From contig NZ_CP033069.1 in the NCBI RefSeq assembly GCF_003669015.1, positions 1,866,001-1,930,000 on the forward strand: a stretch of DNA of 64,000 nt. Reading direction: 5' to 3'. This stretch comes from Acidovorax sp. 1608163. Its GTDB lineage: Bacteria > Pseudomonadota > Gammaproteobacteria > Burkholderiales > Burkholderiaceae_C. Positions 7,969 through 16,513 of the stretch are shown here, one piece after another. A program made the position numbers and the translations under genes. The notes below the pieces were generated by a model, which was given only the letters and a program-made list of their open reading frames with translations, made no database searches and had not been told where the DNA came from. Positions within the stretch are counted from its first letter, which is position 1. Each line of letters begins with the position of its first letter.

Positions 7969-7999
7969 ATTCTCGAAGTTGGAGTGCACTCTAAGTCAA
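7969..7999 (-). promoter_or_regulatory. MerR-type promoter/operator with 19-bp spacer
   Basis: On the minus strand, TTGACT (-35, plus coordinates 7994-7999) and GAGAAT (-10, 7969-7974) are separated by exactly 19 bp containing the palindromic GAGTGCACTC. The overlong spacer with a centred dyad is the hallmark of promoters remodelled by MerR regulators. It sits 8 bases from the merR start. Confidence 0.75.
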
Positions 8000-8000
8000 G

Positions 8001-8022
8001 CCCTTTGAACAGGCTCTTTGAG
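8001..8022. repeat. Short dispersed element, copy 3
   Basis: CCTTTGAACAGGCTCTTTG matches the copy at 2671-2692 and lies directly upstream of the merR -35 box. Confidence 0.35.
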
Positions 8023-8275
8023 CGCCTTACCCAAATCAGCGCACCAGCCCTGACCCCTCGGCCCATCGCAGCCTGTCAACGCATTGCAAGCCCAAGGGCA
8101 AACCGGGGCAGCGACGCCATGGGGCGGGGTGCCGCTTTTCCCAGGTCAGTGGGGGTTGGCGGGCTATCGCTGTGGCACAGAAGGGGTAGGGGGCGCCGCC
8201 CTGCGCAGGCTGCGCCAGTCTTTGCCCCTTGCGCCGAAGCCATGCGGGCCTGCCCGCTTGCCACGCAAGGGCGCT

Positions 8276-9256
8276 TTACTGCGGCACCAGCCCCGCCGCC
8301 TTCACCAGCTCGGCGTGGACCTTGATCTCCTGCGCGATGGCGTCCTTGAGCTGCTGGCTGGTGCCTGGCGCCACCTCCATGCCGCTGGCGGCGAGCTTCG
8401 CCCGGGTGTCCGGGTCGGCCAGGGCGGCGTGCGCTGCGCGCTGCAACTTGTCGATGATGGGCTGGGGCGTCTTGGCCGGGGCGAGCAGGCCCACCCAGGC
8501 GGAGAGGTTCATCTCTGGCGCACCCGCTTCGGCCATGGTGGGCGTTTGCGCCAGGGTGCCGGTGCGTTGCGCGGCCATCAGCCCCAGCGCGTGCAGCTTG
8601 CCCGACTGGATGTGCGGCAGCGCCTCGGGCAGCACGGCAAACAGCATGTCCACCGTGCCCGCCAGGGCGTCGTTGATGGCCGGGGCGCCACCCTTGTAGG
8701 GCACGTGCAGCAGATCGGTCTGGGTGCGGGTGGTGAACATCAGCCCCGCCAGGTGTTGCGGGCTGCCGTCGCCTGATGAGGCATAGGTCAGCTTGCCCGG
8801 TGCCGCCTTGGCGGCGGCGATCACGGCGGCCACGGTGGGAAACTTCTGCTTGTCCTTGACCACCAGTACCATGGGCTGGTTCACGAACTTGGTGATGGGC
8901 ACGAAGTCGGCCTCGGGGTCGTAGGGCAGGGTCTTGAAGATGCTCTTGTTCGTGGTGAGGAACGACGCGGGCGAGACCATGAGCGTGTAGCCGTCCGGCG
9001 CCGCGCGCGATACGAGCGGCGTACCGATCTGGCCTGAGGCCCCCGCCTTGTTGTCCACCACAAAGGCCTGGCCCAGTTCGGCCGCCATCTTCTGTGTGAC
9101 CACGCGCGCAATCATGTCGGCACTGCCGCCTGCTGGCAGGGCCACGATGACTTTGACGGGGCGATCGGGGTAGTTGCCTTGGGCCGAGGCAGTGGCTCCC
9201 GAGCACAGTGCCACCAAGGTGCAGGCCAGGGCCGGGATAAGACGCAGAAAGGGCAT
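8276..9256 (-). CDS. Bug/TctC-family tripartite tricarboxylate transporter substrate-binding protein
   Basis: A 326-residue periplasmic protein. The signal peptide is MPFLRLIPALACTLVALCSG..ASA, with cleavage near residue 26. The mature start YPDRPVKVIVALPAGGSADMIAR is the Bug signature, followed by the Bug core (GASGQIGTPLVSRAAPDGYT, PYDPEADFVPI, YKGGAPAINDALAG). Bug proteins capture carboxylates or amides for TctAB-type transport or signalling. No transporter genes are nearby, as is usual for the many orphan Bug genes of Comamonadaceae. The ATG at 9256 has GGGAG upstream; frame extension to 9370 would bury the signal. The ligand is unknown. Confidence 0.9.
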   Translation of the reverse strand: MPFLRLIPALACTLVALCSGATASAQGNYPDRPVKVIVALPAGGSADMIARVVTQKMAAELGQAFVVDNKAGASGQIGTPLVSRAAPDGYTLMVSPASFLTTNKSIFKTLPYDPEADFVPITKFVNQPMVLVVKDKQKFPTVAAVIAAAKAAPGKLTYASSGDGSPQHLAGLMFTTRTQTDLLHVPYKGGAPAINDALAGTVDMLFAVLPEALPHIQSGKLHALGLMAAQRTGTLAQTPTMAEAGAPEMNLSAWVGLLAPAKTPQPIIDKLQRAAHAALADPDTRAKLAASGMEVAPGTSQQLKDAIAQEIKVHAELVKAAGLVPQ

Positions 9257-9424
9257 GGAACAACTCCCAAAGGTAGACGAACACACAAGCCGGGTGCGCC
9301 CGCTGATGGGATGGCTGGCGTCCCCCGTCGCGGAGAAACCGCGTGTTCCACTCTCAAGCAATTCCTGCACCAGACAGGTTTCGCCTGCTGGGTGGTGCCC
9401 TTGGCGTGTCTTTGCGTGCTTCTC

Positions 9425-9472
9425 TTTTGATAGCTGCTAGCGCTTATTGAATAAGCGCTTCAGCCATTTTTT
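9425..9472 (+). repeat. Dispersed AGCGCTT hairpin repeat, copy 1
   Basis: TTTTGATAGCTGCTAGCGCTT, a short loop, then AAGCGCTT and CAGCCATTTTT. The stop codon of the CbiM-like gene (9460-9462) lies inside it. Copy 2 lies in the same orientation on the other side of that gene. Confidence 0.85.
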
Positions 9473-10134
9473 GCGTGCAGGTAGAGATCATCCGACCAGG
9501 TGGCCAACCACCCGGGCTTGAAGGCCACGAACACCGCACACAGCATGCCGGTGACCACCGCATCCCCCCAGGCCATCAGCCAGCGGGCGACCAGCGAGAG
9601 CTGATCGCCCACACCCGGCAGCGTATGGCCAGCCCACTGCGACAAGGTGCCCGCCACAAACAGGCACAGCGCCGTGCCCAAAAAACCCCGGCCCAGCACA
9701 TACACGAAGGCGCGCACGCCCGCGAGCGGCCGTGCCCCCGCCAGGCGGCGCAGCACCACGCCCAGCAGCAGCGCCAGCGTGGCTGGCACCACGCCCTGCC
9801 ACACGGCCATGCCCAGGGCGTCGTCCCACGCCAAGCCGGGCGAAAGCAATGCCGCGGTGGCGCCCACCGCGAGCAGCGTGGGCACCGCCAGCGGCCAGCC
9901 CAGCATGAGCAGCACCAGGCACGCGCCGGACCACTGCAGCTGCAGCGGCATGTGGTGCAGCGTGGGCAGGGCCCAGGCCCAGGGCAGCAAGACAAGGGTG
10001 GCGAGCAGTGGCGTCCACAGCGTGGCAGGTGCGCCCTGCGCCTCGTGCGCCAAGGGTTGGCGGCTGGCCAGCAGCCGCCAGGGGCGGGCCAGCAGCGCGA
10101 CAGCCAGGGCGATCAGGGCCAGAGCAGCTTCCAT
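9460..10134 (-). CDS. CbiM-like integral membrane protein (energy-coupling factor transporter permease-type, COG3235)
   Basis: A 224-residue, very hydrophobic protein with six or more membrane segments, a HHMPLQLQW motif near residue 60 and a C-terminal FKPGWLATWSDDLYL stretch. That ending resembles COG3235 proteins, which are distantly related to the CbiM substrate-binding subunit of cobalt/nickel ECF transporters. No ATPase or CbiQ partner is nearby, so transport of a metal is inference. The stop codon is provided by a dispersed repeat, and a second copy of that repeat lies just upstream of the start, so the gene is bracketed by direct repeats. Confidence 0.7.
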   Translation of the reverse strand: MEAALALIALAVALLARPWRLLASRQPLAHEAQGAPATLWTPLLATLVLLPWAWALPTLHHMPLQLQWSGACLVLLMLGWPLAVPTLLAVGATAALLSPGLAWDDALGMAVWQGVVPATLALLLGVVLRRLAGARPLAGVRAFVYVLGRGFLGTALCLFVAGTLSQWAGHTLPGVGDQLSLVARWLMAWGDAVVTGMLCAVFVAFKPGWLATWSDDLYLHAKNG

Positions 10135-10145
10135 TTAGATACTAT

Positions 10146-10198
10146 GATTTTGATAGCTGGTAGCGCTTGATGGATAAGCGCTAGGGGCCATTTTGATC
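10146..10198 (+). repeat. Dispersed AGCGCTT hairpin repeat, copy 2
   Basis: GATTTTGATAGCTGGTAGCGC, a TTGATGGAT loop region, AAGCGCTAGGGGCC and ATTTTGATCA. Located between the mfd 3' end and the start of the CbiM-like gene. Confidence 0.9.
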
Positions 10199-10212
10199 AT
10201 ATTTTTGAGGCG

Positions 10213-13200
10213 CTACGCCGCCACGGGTTGCCCCAGCGAGCGCAGGATGTCCCGCACCATCTGCGCGCGGTCCTTGGGGTCTTTGAGCTCGCGCTCGATG
10301 CGCAGCTTTTCGTTGCCCGCCAGCTTGATGTGCTTGTTCTTCTGGATCAGCTCAATGATGCGCATCGGCTCGATGGGCGGCTGGGGCTTGAAGGTGATAT
10401 TGATCACGCCGGGCGCCGCATCGACCTTCACCACGCCGTAGGGCTGGCTCAGCACGCGCAGGCGGTGCACGTCGATGAGGGTCTGGGCCTGCGGCGGCAA
10501 CTTGCCGAAGCGGTCCACGATCTCTTCGAGCAGGCCGTCGATCTGGTCGGGGTTCTTGGCCGTGGCCAGCTTCTTGTAGAACGACAGGCGCAGGTGCACG
10601 TCGCCGCAGTAGTCGTCGGGCAGCAGGGCGGGGGCGTGCAGGTTGATGTCGGTGGTGACCGACAGGGGGCTGAGCAGGTCCGGCTCCTTGCCGGCCTTGA
10701 GCGCCTTGACGGCTTCATTGAGCATCTCGTTGTACAGCTGAAAGCCCACCTCCAGCATGTTGCCGCTCTGGTTCTCGCCCAGCACCTCGCCGGCGCCGCG
10801 GATCTCCAGGTCGTGCATGGCCAGGTAGAAGCCGCTGCCCAGTTCCTCCATCTGCTGGATGGCATCGAGGCGCTGCGCGGCGTGCTTGGTCAGGCCCTCG
10901 GTGTCGGGCACCATGAGGTAGGCGTACGCCTGGTGGTGGCTGCGGCCCACGCGGCCGCGCAGCTGGTGCAGCTGTGCCAGGCCGAACTTGTCGGCGCGGC
11001 TCATGATGATGGTGTTGGCCGTGGGCACGTCGATGCCGGTCTCGATGATGGTCGAGCACAGCAGGATGTTGTAGCGCTGGGCCACGAAGTCGCGCATCAC
11101 GCGTTCGAGCTCGCGCTCGGGCATCTGGCCGTGGGCCACGGCGATGCGGGCCTCGGGCAATATCTCTTCGAGCTTCTGGCGGCGGTTCTCGATGGTCTCC
11201 ACCTCGTTGTGCAGAAAGTACACCTGCCCGCCGCGCTTCAATTCACGCAGCACCGCCTCGCGGATCACGCCCGTGCCCTCGTTGCGCACGAAGGTTTTGA
11301 TGGCCAGGCGCCGCTGCGGCGCGGTGGCGATGACCGACAGGTCGCGCAGGCCTTCGAGCGCCATGCCCAGCGTGCGCGGGATGGGCGTGGCCGTCAGCGT
11401 CAGCACGTCCACCTCGGCGCGCAGGGCCTTCATCTGCTCCTTGTGGCGCACGCCGAAGCGGTGCTCCTCGTCGATGATGAGCAGGCCCAGGTTGTGGAAC
11501 TTGGTGGACTCAGACAGCAGCTTGTGCGTGCCCACCACGATGTCCACCGTGCCGTCGCCAATGCCCTTGATGGCGGCGGTGATCTCCTTGCCCGAGCGAA
11601 AGCGCGACACCTCGGCCACCTTCACCGGCCATTTGCTGAAGCGGTCCACCAGCGTCTGGTAGTGCTGCTCTGCCAGCAGCGTGGTGGGCGCGAGGAAGGC
11701 CACCTGCTTGCCGCCGGTGACGGCCACGAAGGCCGCGCGCAGCGCCACCTCGGTCTTGCCAAAGCCCACGTCGCCGCAGACCAGGCGGTCCATGGGGCGG
11801 GGGCTGATCATGTCCTGGATCACAGCGTGGATGGCAGCGTTCTGATCGGCCGTTTCGTCAAAGCCAAAGTCGTTGGCAAAGGTCTCGTAGTCCTGCGGGC
11901 TGTAGCGGAAGGCATGGCCCTGGCGCAGTGCGCGGCGGGCGTAGATGTTGAGCAGCTCGGCCGCGCTGTCGCGCACCTGCTCGGCGGCCTTGCGTTTGGC
12001 CTTTTCCCACTGGCCGCTGCCCAGCTTGTGCAGCGGCGCTTCGTCGGCGGAAACGCCCGTGTAGCGGCTGATGAGCTGCAGCTGGCTCACGGGCACGTAG
12101 AGCACGGCCTTGTCGGCGTATTCCAGGTGCAAGAACTCCTGCATGGCGGGCGTGCCATCGGGGTTCTTGTTACCCACATCCATGTTGACGAGGCCGCGGT
12201 AGCGGCCAATGCCATGCTGGCTGTGCACCACGGGGTCGCCCACGTTCAGCTCGGCCAGGTCCTTGATCAGCGCCTCGACGTCGCTCACCTGCTCTTGCTT
12301 CTTGCGCCGGCGCGTGGTGGGGCCGGCGGCGAACAGCTCGGTCTCGGTCACGAAGTCGATGCCGTCCTCGATCCAGCTGAAGCCTACGGTGAGGCCGGCG
12401 GTGGCAATGCCCACCTTTTCGTCGGCCGTGCCCTGGAACTCGGCCAGCGAGTCGAAGGCTGGCGGGTTCACGCCGCTGGCGCGCAGAAAGTCGAGCAGGC
12501 TCTCGCGCCGGCCATCGCTTTCGGCCAGCAGCAGCACGCGGTGCTGGGTGTTGCGGATGTGGGCGTGCAAGCGGGCCAGCGGGTCTTCGGCGCCGCGGAC
12601 CACCGACAGGTCGCCCAGCTTGTGGAAGTGCGGGTTGTCATCCACGTCCTGCACGCCGGGGCGCAGTGACAGTTGGGCGTGCTCATTGGCGCGGGTGTAG
12701 AACTGGTCGGCCGAGAGAAACAGCGCCTCAGGCGGCAGCGCCGGGCGCTCGGGGTCGCCCTGTACCAGGCGAAAACGGTCTTTCGTGTCCTGCCAGAAAC
12801 GCTGAAAGGCGGGCTCCAGGTCGCCGTGCAGCACCACGGTGGCTTCGCCGCCCAGGTAGTCGAACACGGTGGCGGTCTCGTCGAAGAACAGCGGCAGGTA
12901 GTACTCGATGCCGGCCGTGGCCACGCCCGCGCCCATGTCCTTGTAGATACGGCTTTTGGTCGGGTCGCCTTCGAGCATCTCGCGCCAGCGGCTGCGGAAT
13001 TTGGCGCGCGCCTCGTCGTCCATGGGAAATTCGCGGCCGGGCAGCAGGCGCACCTCGGGCACGGGGTACAGGCTGCGCTGGCTGTCGGGGTCGAAGGTGC
13101 GGATGCTGTCGATCTCGTTGTCGAACAGGTCCACCCGGAAGGGCACCAGCGAGCCCATGGGGAACAGGTCGATCAGCCCGCCGCGCACCGCGTATTCGCC

Positions 13201-13686
13201 CGGGCTCACGACCTGCGAGACATGGCTGTACCCCGCCAGCGTGAGCTGGGCCTTGAACTTCGCCTCGTCGAGCTTTTGCTTGACCTTGAAGTGGAAGGTG
13301 TACCCCGCGAGGAAGGAGGGCGGTGCCAGCCGGTACAGCGCCGTGGTGGCGGGCACCAGCACCACGTCGGCCCCGGTGTCCTTGTCCTTCTGGCTGATGC
13401 GCCACAGCGTGGCCAGGCGCTCGCTGATCAGGTCCTGGTGCGGGCTGAAGGTGTCGTAGGGCAGCGTCTCCCAGTCGGGGAACAGGGCGCAGCGCAGGCC
13501 AGGTGCAAAGAACGCCATTTCCTCGATGAGGCGCTGCGCATCGGTGGCATCGGCCGCCACGATGGCGGTGGTGCGCCCTGCCGCCTTGTCGCGTTCTGCC
13601 AGGCGGGCCAGCAGCAGAGAGTCGGCGCTGCCCACGGGGCGGGGCAAGGAGAAACGTTTACCGGGAGTGAGTTTGGGGAGTTCCAT
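10213..13686 (-). CDS. mfd: Transcription-repair coupling factor Mfd
   Basis: A 1157-residue protein, the normal length. It removes RNA polymerase stalled at DNA damage and recruits UvrA. The N-terminal UvrB-like module (residues about 1-350) starts MELPKLTPGKRFSLPRP. The RNA polymerase-interacting Tudor-like domain lies near 490-560 (NVGDPVVHSQHGIGRYRGL). The RecG-like motor has Walker A GDVGFGKTEVA and DEEHRFGVRHK, ARITA-type helicase motifs (LLCSTIIETGIDVP, QLRGRVGRS), and the TRCF domain at the C-terminus. The ATG at 13686 was chosen because upstream in-frame sequence is antisense to ispD. It is divergent from ispD across a 96-bp promoter region. Confidence 0.97.
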   Translation of the reverse strand: MELPKLTPGKRFSLPRPVGSADSLLLARLAERDKAAGRTTAIVAADATDAQRLIEEMAFFAPGLRCALFPDWETLPYDTFSPHQDLISERLATLWRISQKDKDTGADVVLVPATTALYRLAPPSFLAGYTFHFKVKQKLDEAKFKAQLTLAGYSHVSQVVSPGEYAVRGGLIDLFPMGSLVPFRVDLFDNEIDSIRTFDPDSQRSLYPVPEVRLLPGREFPMDDEARAKFRSRWREMLEGDPTKSRIYKDMGAGVATAGIEYYLPLFFDETATVFDYLGGEATVVLHGDLEPAFQRFWQDTKDRFRLVQGDPERPALPPEALFLSADQFYTRANEHAQLSLRPGVQDVDDNPHFHKLGDLSVVRGAEDPLARLHAHIRNTQHRVLLLAESDGRRESLLDFLRASGVNPPAFDSLAEFQGTADEKVGIATAGLTVGFSWIEDGIDFVTETELFAAGPTTRRRKKQEQVSDVEALIKDLAELNVGDPVVHSQHGIGRYRGLVNMDVGNKNPDGTPAMQEFLHLEYADKAVLYVPVSQLQLISRYTGVSADEAPLHKLGSGQWEKAKRKAAEQVRDSAAELLNIYARRALRQGHAFRYSPQDYETFANDFGFDETADQNAAIHAVIQDMISPRPMDRLVCGDVGFGKTEVALRAAFVAVTGGKQVAFLAPTTLLAEQHYQTLVDRFSKWPVKVAEVSRFRSGKEITAAIKGIGDGTVDIVVGTHKLLSESTKFHNLGLLIIDEEHRFGVRHKEQMKALRAEVDVLTLTATPIPRTLGMALEGLRDLSVIATAPQRRLAIKTFVRNEGTGVIREAVLRELKRGGQVYFLHNEVETIENRRQKLEEILPEARIAVAHGQMPERELERVMRDFVAQRYNILLCSTIIETGIDVPTANTIIMSRADKFGLAQLHQLRGRVGRSHHQAYAYLMVPDTEGLTKHAAQRLDAIQQMEELGSGFYLAMHDLEIRGAGEVLGENQSGNMLEVGFQLYNEMLNEAVKALKAGKEPDLLSPLSVTTDINLHAPALLPDDYCGDVHLRLSFYKKLATAKNPDQIDGLLEEIVDRFGKLPPQAQTLIDVHRLRVLSQPYGVVKVDAAPGVINITFKPQPPIEPMRIIELIQKNKHIKLAGNEKLRIERELKDPKDRAQMVRDILRSLGQPVAA

Positions 13687-13782
13687 GCGGGACGGTGTCT
13701 GCAACCCCGGGGCACCCCCTGGGGCGCGGTGCGCGCACGGGCCGGGTGGATCGGGGAGTGGAGATTCTAGAATGAGCCCCTC

Positions 13783-14649
13783 ATGACTGCACCGCTCCTG
13801 CCCACAGCCCCTGTTCCTTTGTCTGCCCACGGCCGTTTCTGGGGCCTGGTGCCCTGCGCGGGCATGGGCCTGCGTGCGGTGTCTGCAGGGGGCGTGGCGG
13901 GCGCAGTGCCTGCGGCGCAGACGCTTCCCAAGCAGTACCACTTGGTGGCTGGGCAGCCCATGGTGCTGCACACCCTGGCCGCATTCGCCGGGGTGGGGCG
14001 CCTGCTGGGCACCCTGGTGGCCGTGGCGGCGGGCGACCATTTTCTGGACGCTTATACACACCCCTCTTTTTTCAAGGTGGAGTGTGGGGGCCCCACGCGG
14101 GCCGACACAGTGCTGGGCGGGCTCAAGGCATTGCGGGAGCGGGGCGCGCAGCCTGAGGACTGGGTGCTGGTGCACGACGCGGCCCGCTGCCTCATCACCA
14201 CCGCCTTGATCGACACCCTGATCGATACCTGCGCCAACGACGGGGTGGGAGGGCTTTTGGCGCACAAGCTGGCCGACACCCTCAAGACCTCCATCGACGG
14301 CCCTGGTGGCGTGCGGGTGGCCACCACGGTGGACCGCAGCGACAAGTGGCTGGCGCAAACGCCGCAGATGTTCCGTATCGGCCCGCTGATGGCTGCGATC
14401 GAGCGCATTGGCCCCAGCGTGACCGATGAGGCCAGCGCCATGGAGGCCATGGGCCTGCACCCCCGGCTGGTGCCTGGTGGCGCGCAGAACTTCAAGGTGA
14501 CCTACCCGGATGACTTTGCACTGGCGGGTGCCGTATTGGCCCAGCGCGGCCACGGCACCACGCTGGAGCGCTTTGGCGGCCTGCGTGGGCTGCCCCCATG
14601 GATGGGTGACACCCATTTGTGTTCAAGAACATCAAGCCGTTCACGCTGA
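13783..14649 (+). CDS. ispD: 2-C-methyl-D-erythritol 4-phosphate cytidylyltransferase IspD
   Basis: A 288-residue enzyme of the non-mevalonate isoprenoid pathway (MEP + CTP to CDP-ME). The nucleotide-binding loop PCAGMGLR (near residue 25), LPKQYHLVAGQPMVLHTL, GGPTRADTVLGGL, VHDAARCL and the TDEASAMEAMG region are all present. The protein is longer than the typical 230 residues. About 15 extra residues lie between the loop and LPKQY, and the C-terminal tail runs into a REP-like palindrome that provides the stop codon. ispF follows about 160 bp downstream, so the pair is likely transcribed together. Confidence 0.94.
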   Translation: MTAPLLPTAPVPLSAHGRFWGLVPCAGMGLRAVSAGGVAGAVPAAQTLPKQYHLVAGQPMVLHTLAAFAGVGRLLGTLVAVAAGDHFLDAYTHPSFFKVECGGPTRADTVLGGLKALRERGAQPEDWVLVHDAARCLITTALIDTLIDTCANDGVGGLLAHKLADTLKTSIDGPGGVRVATTVDRSDKWLAQTPQMFRIGPLMAAIERIGPSVTDEASAMEAMGLHPRLVPGGAQNFKVTYPDDFALAGAVLAQRGHGTTLERFGGLRGLPPWMGDTHLCSRTSSRSR

Positions 14650-14688
14650 GCTTGTCGAAGCGCCGCGCAAGGCTTCGACAAGCTCAGC
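14645..14688. repeat. REP-like palindrome between ispD and ispF
   Basis: GCTGAGCTTGTCGAAGC and GCTTCGACAAGCTCAGC form a perfect 17-bp inverted repeat around a 10-base spacer. The CTTCGACAAGCTCAG core is a palindromic repeat that I recall as common in intergenic regions of many proteobacteria. The ispD stop codon lies inside the left arm. Confidence 0.8.
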
Positions 14689-14808
14689 CCGAACGGGTTG
14701 GTTTCTGATGGGCTGAGCGCGTATTCGTCTGAGTGGCGCTGCCCGCACAGCGGGCGCAGGTTGTTGTTTTCTTTTTGATTGGCCCTGCAACGGGCAGAGA
14801 GCGATGTG

Positions 14809-15288
14809 ATGAATTTCAGGATTGGTGAGGGTTGGGATGTGCATGCATTGGTGCCTGGCCGCCCCTTGGTCATTGGCGGGTTGACGATTGAGCACAGCAT
14901 GGGCTTGCTGGGCCACTCGGACGCCGATGTGCTGCTGCACGCCATCACCGACGCCATCTTGGGCGCCGCTGCGCTAGGCGACATTGGCACGCACTTCCCT
15001 GACACCGACCCTGCATTCCGTGGGGCCGACTCGTCGGTGTTGCTGGCCGAAGCAGGCCGCCGCGTGCGGGCTGCAGGGTTTGAGATTGCCAATGTGGACA
15101 GCACCGTGGTGGCCCAGGCTCCACGCCTGGCGGCCCATATCCCCGGCATGCGCGCCTGTATTGCGCAGGCCCTGGGCCTGGCGCCCGATCAGGTCAACGT
15201 GAAGGCCAAGACGGCCGAGCGCCTGGGGCCGGTGGGCCAGGGCCTGGCGATGGAGGCGCGTGCGGCCACCTTGGTGTACCGCCGCTGA
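14809..15288 (+). CDS. ispF: 2-C-methyl-D-erythritol 2,4-cyclodiphosphate synthase IspF
   Basis: A 159-residue enzyme that cyclises CDP-ME 2-phosphate to MEcPP. The zinc-site motif GWDVHAL (Asp and His near residues 9-11), [27 protein letters not shown] and [14 protein letters not shown] are all present. The ATG at 14809 fits the family start ([12 protein letters not shown]); a TTG 30 bases upstream is in frame but not supported. It lies downstream of ispD, as in most proteobacteria. The next 2.4 kb have a different base composition. Confidence 0.95.
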   Translation: MNFRIGEGWDVHALVPGRPLVIGGLTIEHSMGLLGHSDADVLLHAITDAILGAAALGDIGTHFPDTDPAFRGADSSVLLAEAGRRVRAAGFEIANVDSTVVAQAPRLAAHIPGMRACIAQALGLAPDQVNVKAKTAERLGPVGQGLAMEARAATLVYRR

Positions 15289-15542
15289 GTAGATGGGGCG
15301 AGAGCTCGGTATTCCTTGCCAACAAAGTCTGAGACAGTCATACGGGCGCGGTGAGGCGTTGCAGGACGATCTTTCGCTGCAAACGTCTGAAACAGGTGCT
15401 CCTTGGGGACTCACCTATAAGCAGTCGCGGCATCTATGTCTGAGACAGCGCGAAGGTCCGTTTCAGGCTCACAAGCGACGGGGCCGCGAGTGAGTACTAT
15501 CGGCCACTACCCGTCATTCAAACAAGTTGGGACCAACGGAGA

Positions 15543-15935
15543 ATGTGCGTTAAAAAACTAATTGCTGGCGCTTTCCTCGTGCTCACACTTTTAAGCTGTG
15601 GAAAGTCCCAAGAAGCGCAGTCCACTATCGCCATCCAGCGCACAGCTCCCTCAGGTGAACAAGCTCTGGCGGTAGGCGAGATGGTCAGCTTCTCTATTGA
15701 AGTTCGGGCTCAGAACTTCAGTGGCCCGGCTCATGTGGGTCTCGTGATTCAATCGGCAGACCGGACAGTTTTGGCTACGTTAGACCCAGTACCAATAGCT
15801 CCTGGAAAGAGCGTGCAATTGGAAGCTTCCGTGACTGTTCCCAAGACGACGTCGATCCAAGTCTTCACACCTCTGTTCCTAGGTGATACGGCGCAAACCT
15901 CAGTCTTAGACACCCGGATCTACAAAGTGCTCTAG
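15543..15935 (+). CDS. Putative lipoprotein of unknown function
   Basis: A 130-residue protein with a classic lipoprotein signal (MCVKKLIAGAFLVLTLLSCG, lipobox LLSC with Cys19). The mature part is about 110 residues rich in beta-strand-forming residues (VSFSIEVRAQNFSGPAHVGLV, SVQLEASVTVP), suggesting an immunoglobulin-like sandwich. It begins an island of lower GC than its neighbours. No family is recognised. GGGACC/GGAGA just upstream may be the ribosome binding site. Confidence 0.65.
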   Translation: MCVKKLIAGAFLVLTLLSCGKSQEAQSTIAIQRTAPSGEQALAVGEMVSFSIEVRAQNFSGPAHVGLVIQSADRTVLATLDPVPIAPGKSVQLEASVTVPKTTSIQVFTPLFLGDTAQTSVLDTRIYKVL

Positions 15936-16033
15936 GCAGCGACAGCCTACGGCCAGGAGCGGCCGCTCGTCGATACCGCTCAGTCCGCTCGCAAGCGGAC
16001 ATTCGCTACGGGAAATCACACATCACATTGCCT

Positions 16034-16513
16034 ATGCAACAGTCCAGCGCACTTGCCGACCTCGATGCTCTACTGGAGAAATCCGATCTGGACTCTTCCG
16101 ATTGGGCTGAGTACGAGTACAAGGACGGCGATACGCTCCTCGCGAAGCTGAATGCAGAAGACCGGGCTGTACTATTCCGCTCGGCGAAGGTGAGGCCAGC
16201 GAACTGGCGCGGATGCTTGATCAGCATTCTTCATCCATCAAATGCAGACGAACGTCATGAGCTATTGGGCGCGCTAGAAGACTCAGACGACGAAGTTGCC
16301 TATAACGCTCTCAGTCGCATCTACTTTTTTTGCGGGTTCATTGACTCGGAGAAGAAGGGCGTGTTGGAAGACAGCCGGTGCCGTGTCGATGGCCTGCGGG
16401 AAAGAGTAAGACAGGATCGAATCGTCATGCTAAGGATGCAACATCTCTCTCAAGCGAGCCCGCGCTTCACTTCCTATTGGCGTGTGCTGGTCGATGCCGC
16501 AGGCGAGGGCTGA
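16034..16513 (+). CDS. Hypothetical protein in AT-richer island
   Basis: A 159-residue acidic, mostly helical protein beginning MQQSSALADLDALLEKSDLDS. There is no signal peptide, membrane segment or known motif. The leucine- and acid-rich helices could be HEAT-like, as in some small immunity proteins, but this is only an impression. The ATG at 16034 was preferred to a TTG two codons upstream. It sits between two other orphans in a region unlike the flanking genes. Confidence 0.55.
   Translation: MQQSSALADLDALLEKSDLDSSDWAEYEYKDGDTLLAKLNAEDRAVLFRSAKVRPANWRGCLISILHPSNADERHELLGALEDSDDEVAYNALSRIYFFCGFIDSEKKGVLEDSRCRVDGLRERVRQDRIVMLRMQHLSQASPRFTSYWRVLVDAAGEG

Noticed and set aside
10228..12669. 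Long open frame of over 800 codons on the plus strand, opposite mfd
   Set aside because: It is the antisense shadow of a GC-rich gene: composition is dominated by His, Val, Ala and Gln and it shows no family motif. mfd on the other strand is complete.
13687..14616. N-terminal extension of mfd by about 310 codons into ispD
   Set aside because: The extension is antisense to ispD; the Mfd N-terminus at 13686 fits the family.
15293..15493. 66-codon frame just after ispF
   Set aside because: No ribosome binding site or known motif; the amino acid composition is that of random sequence. Left as unannotated spacer.
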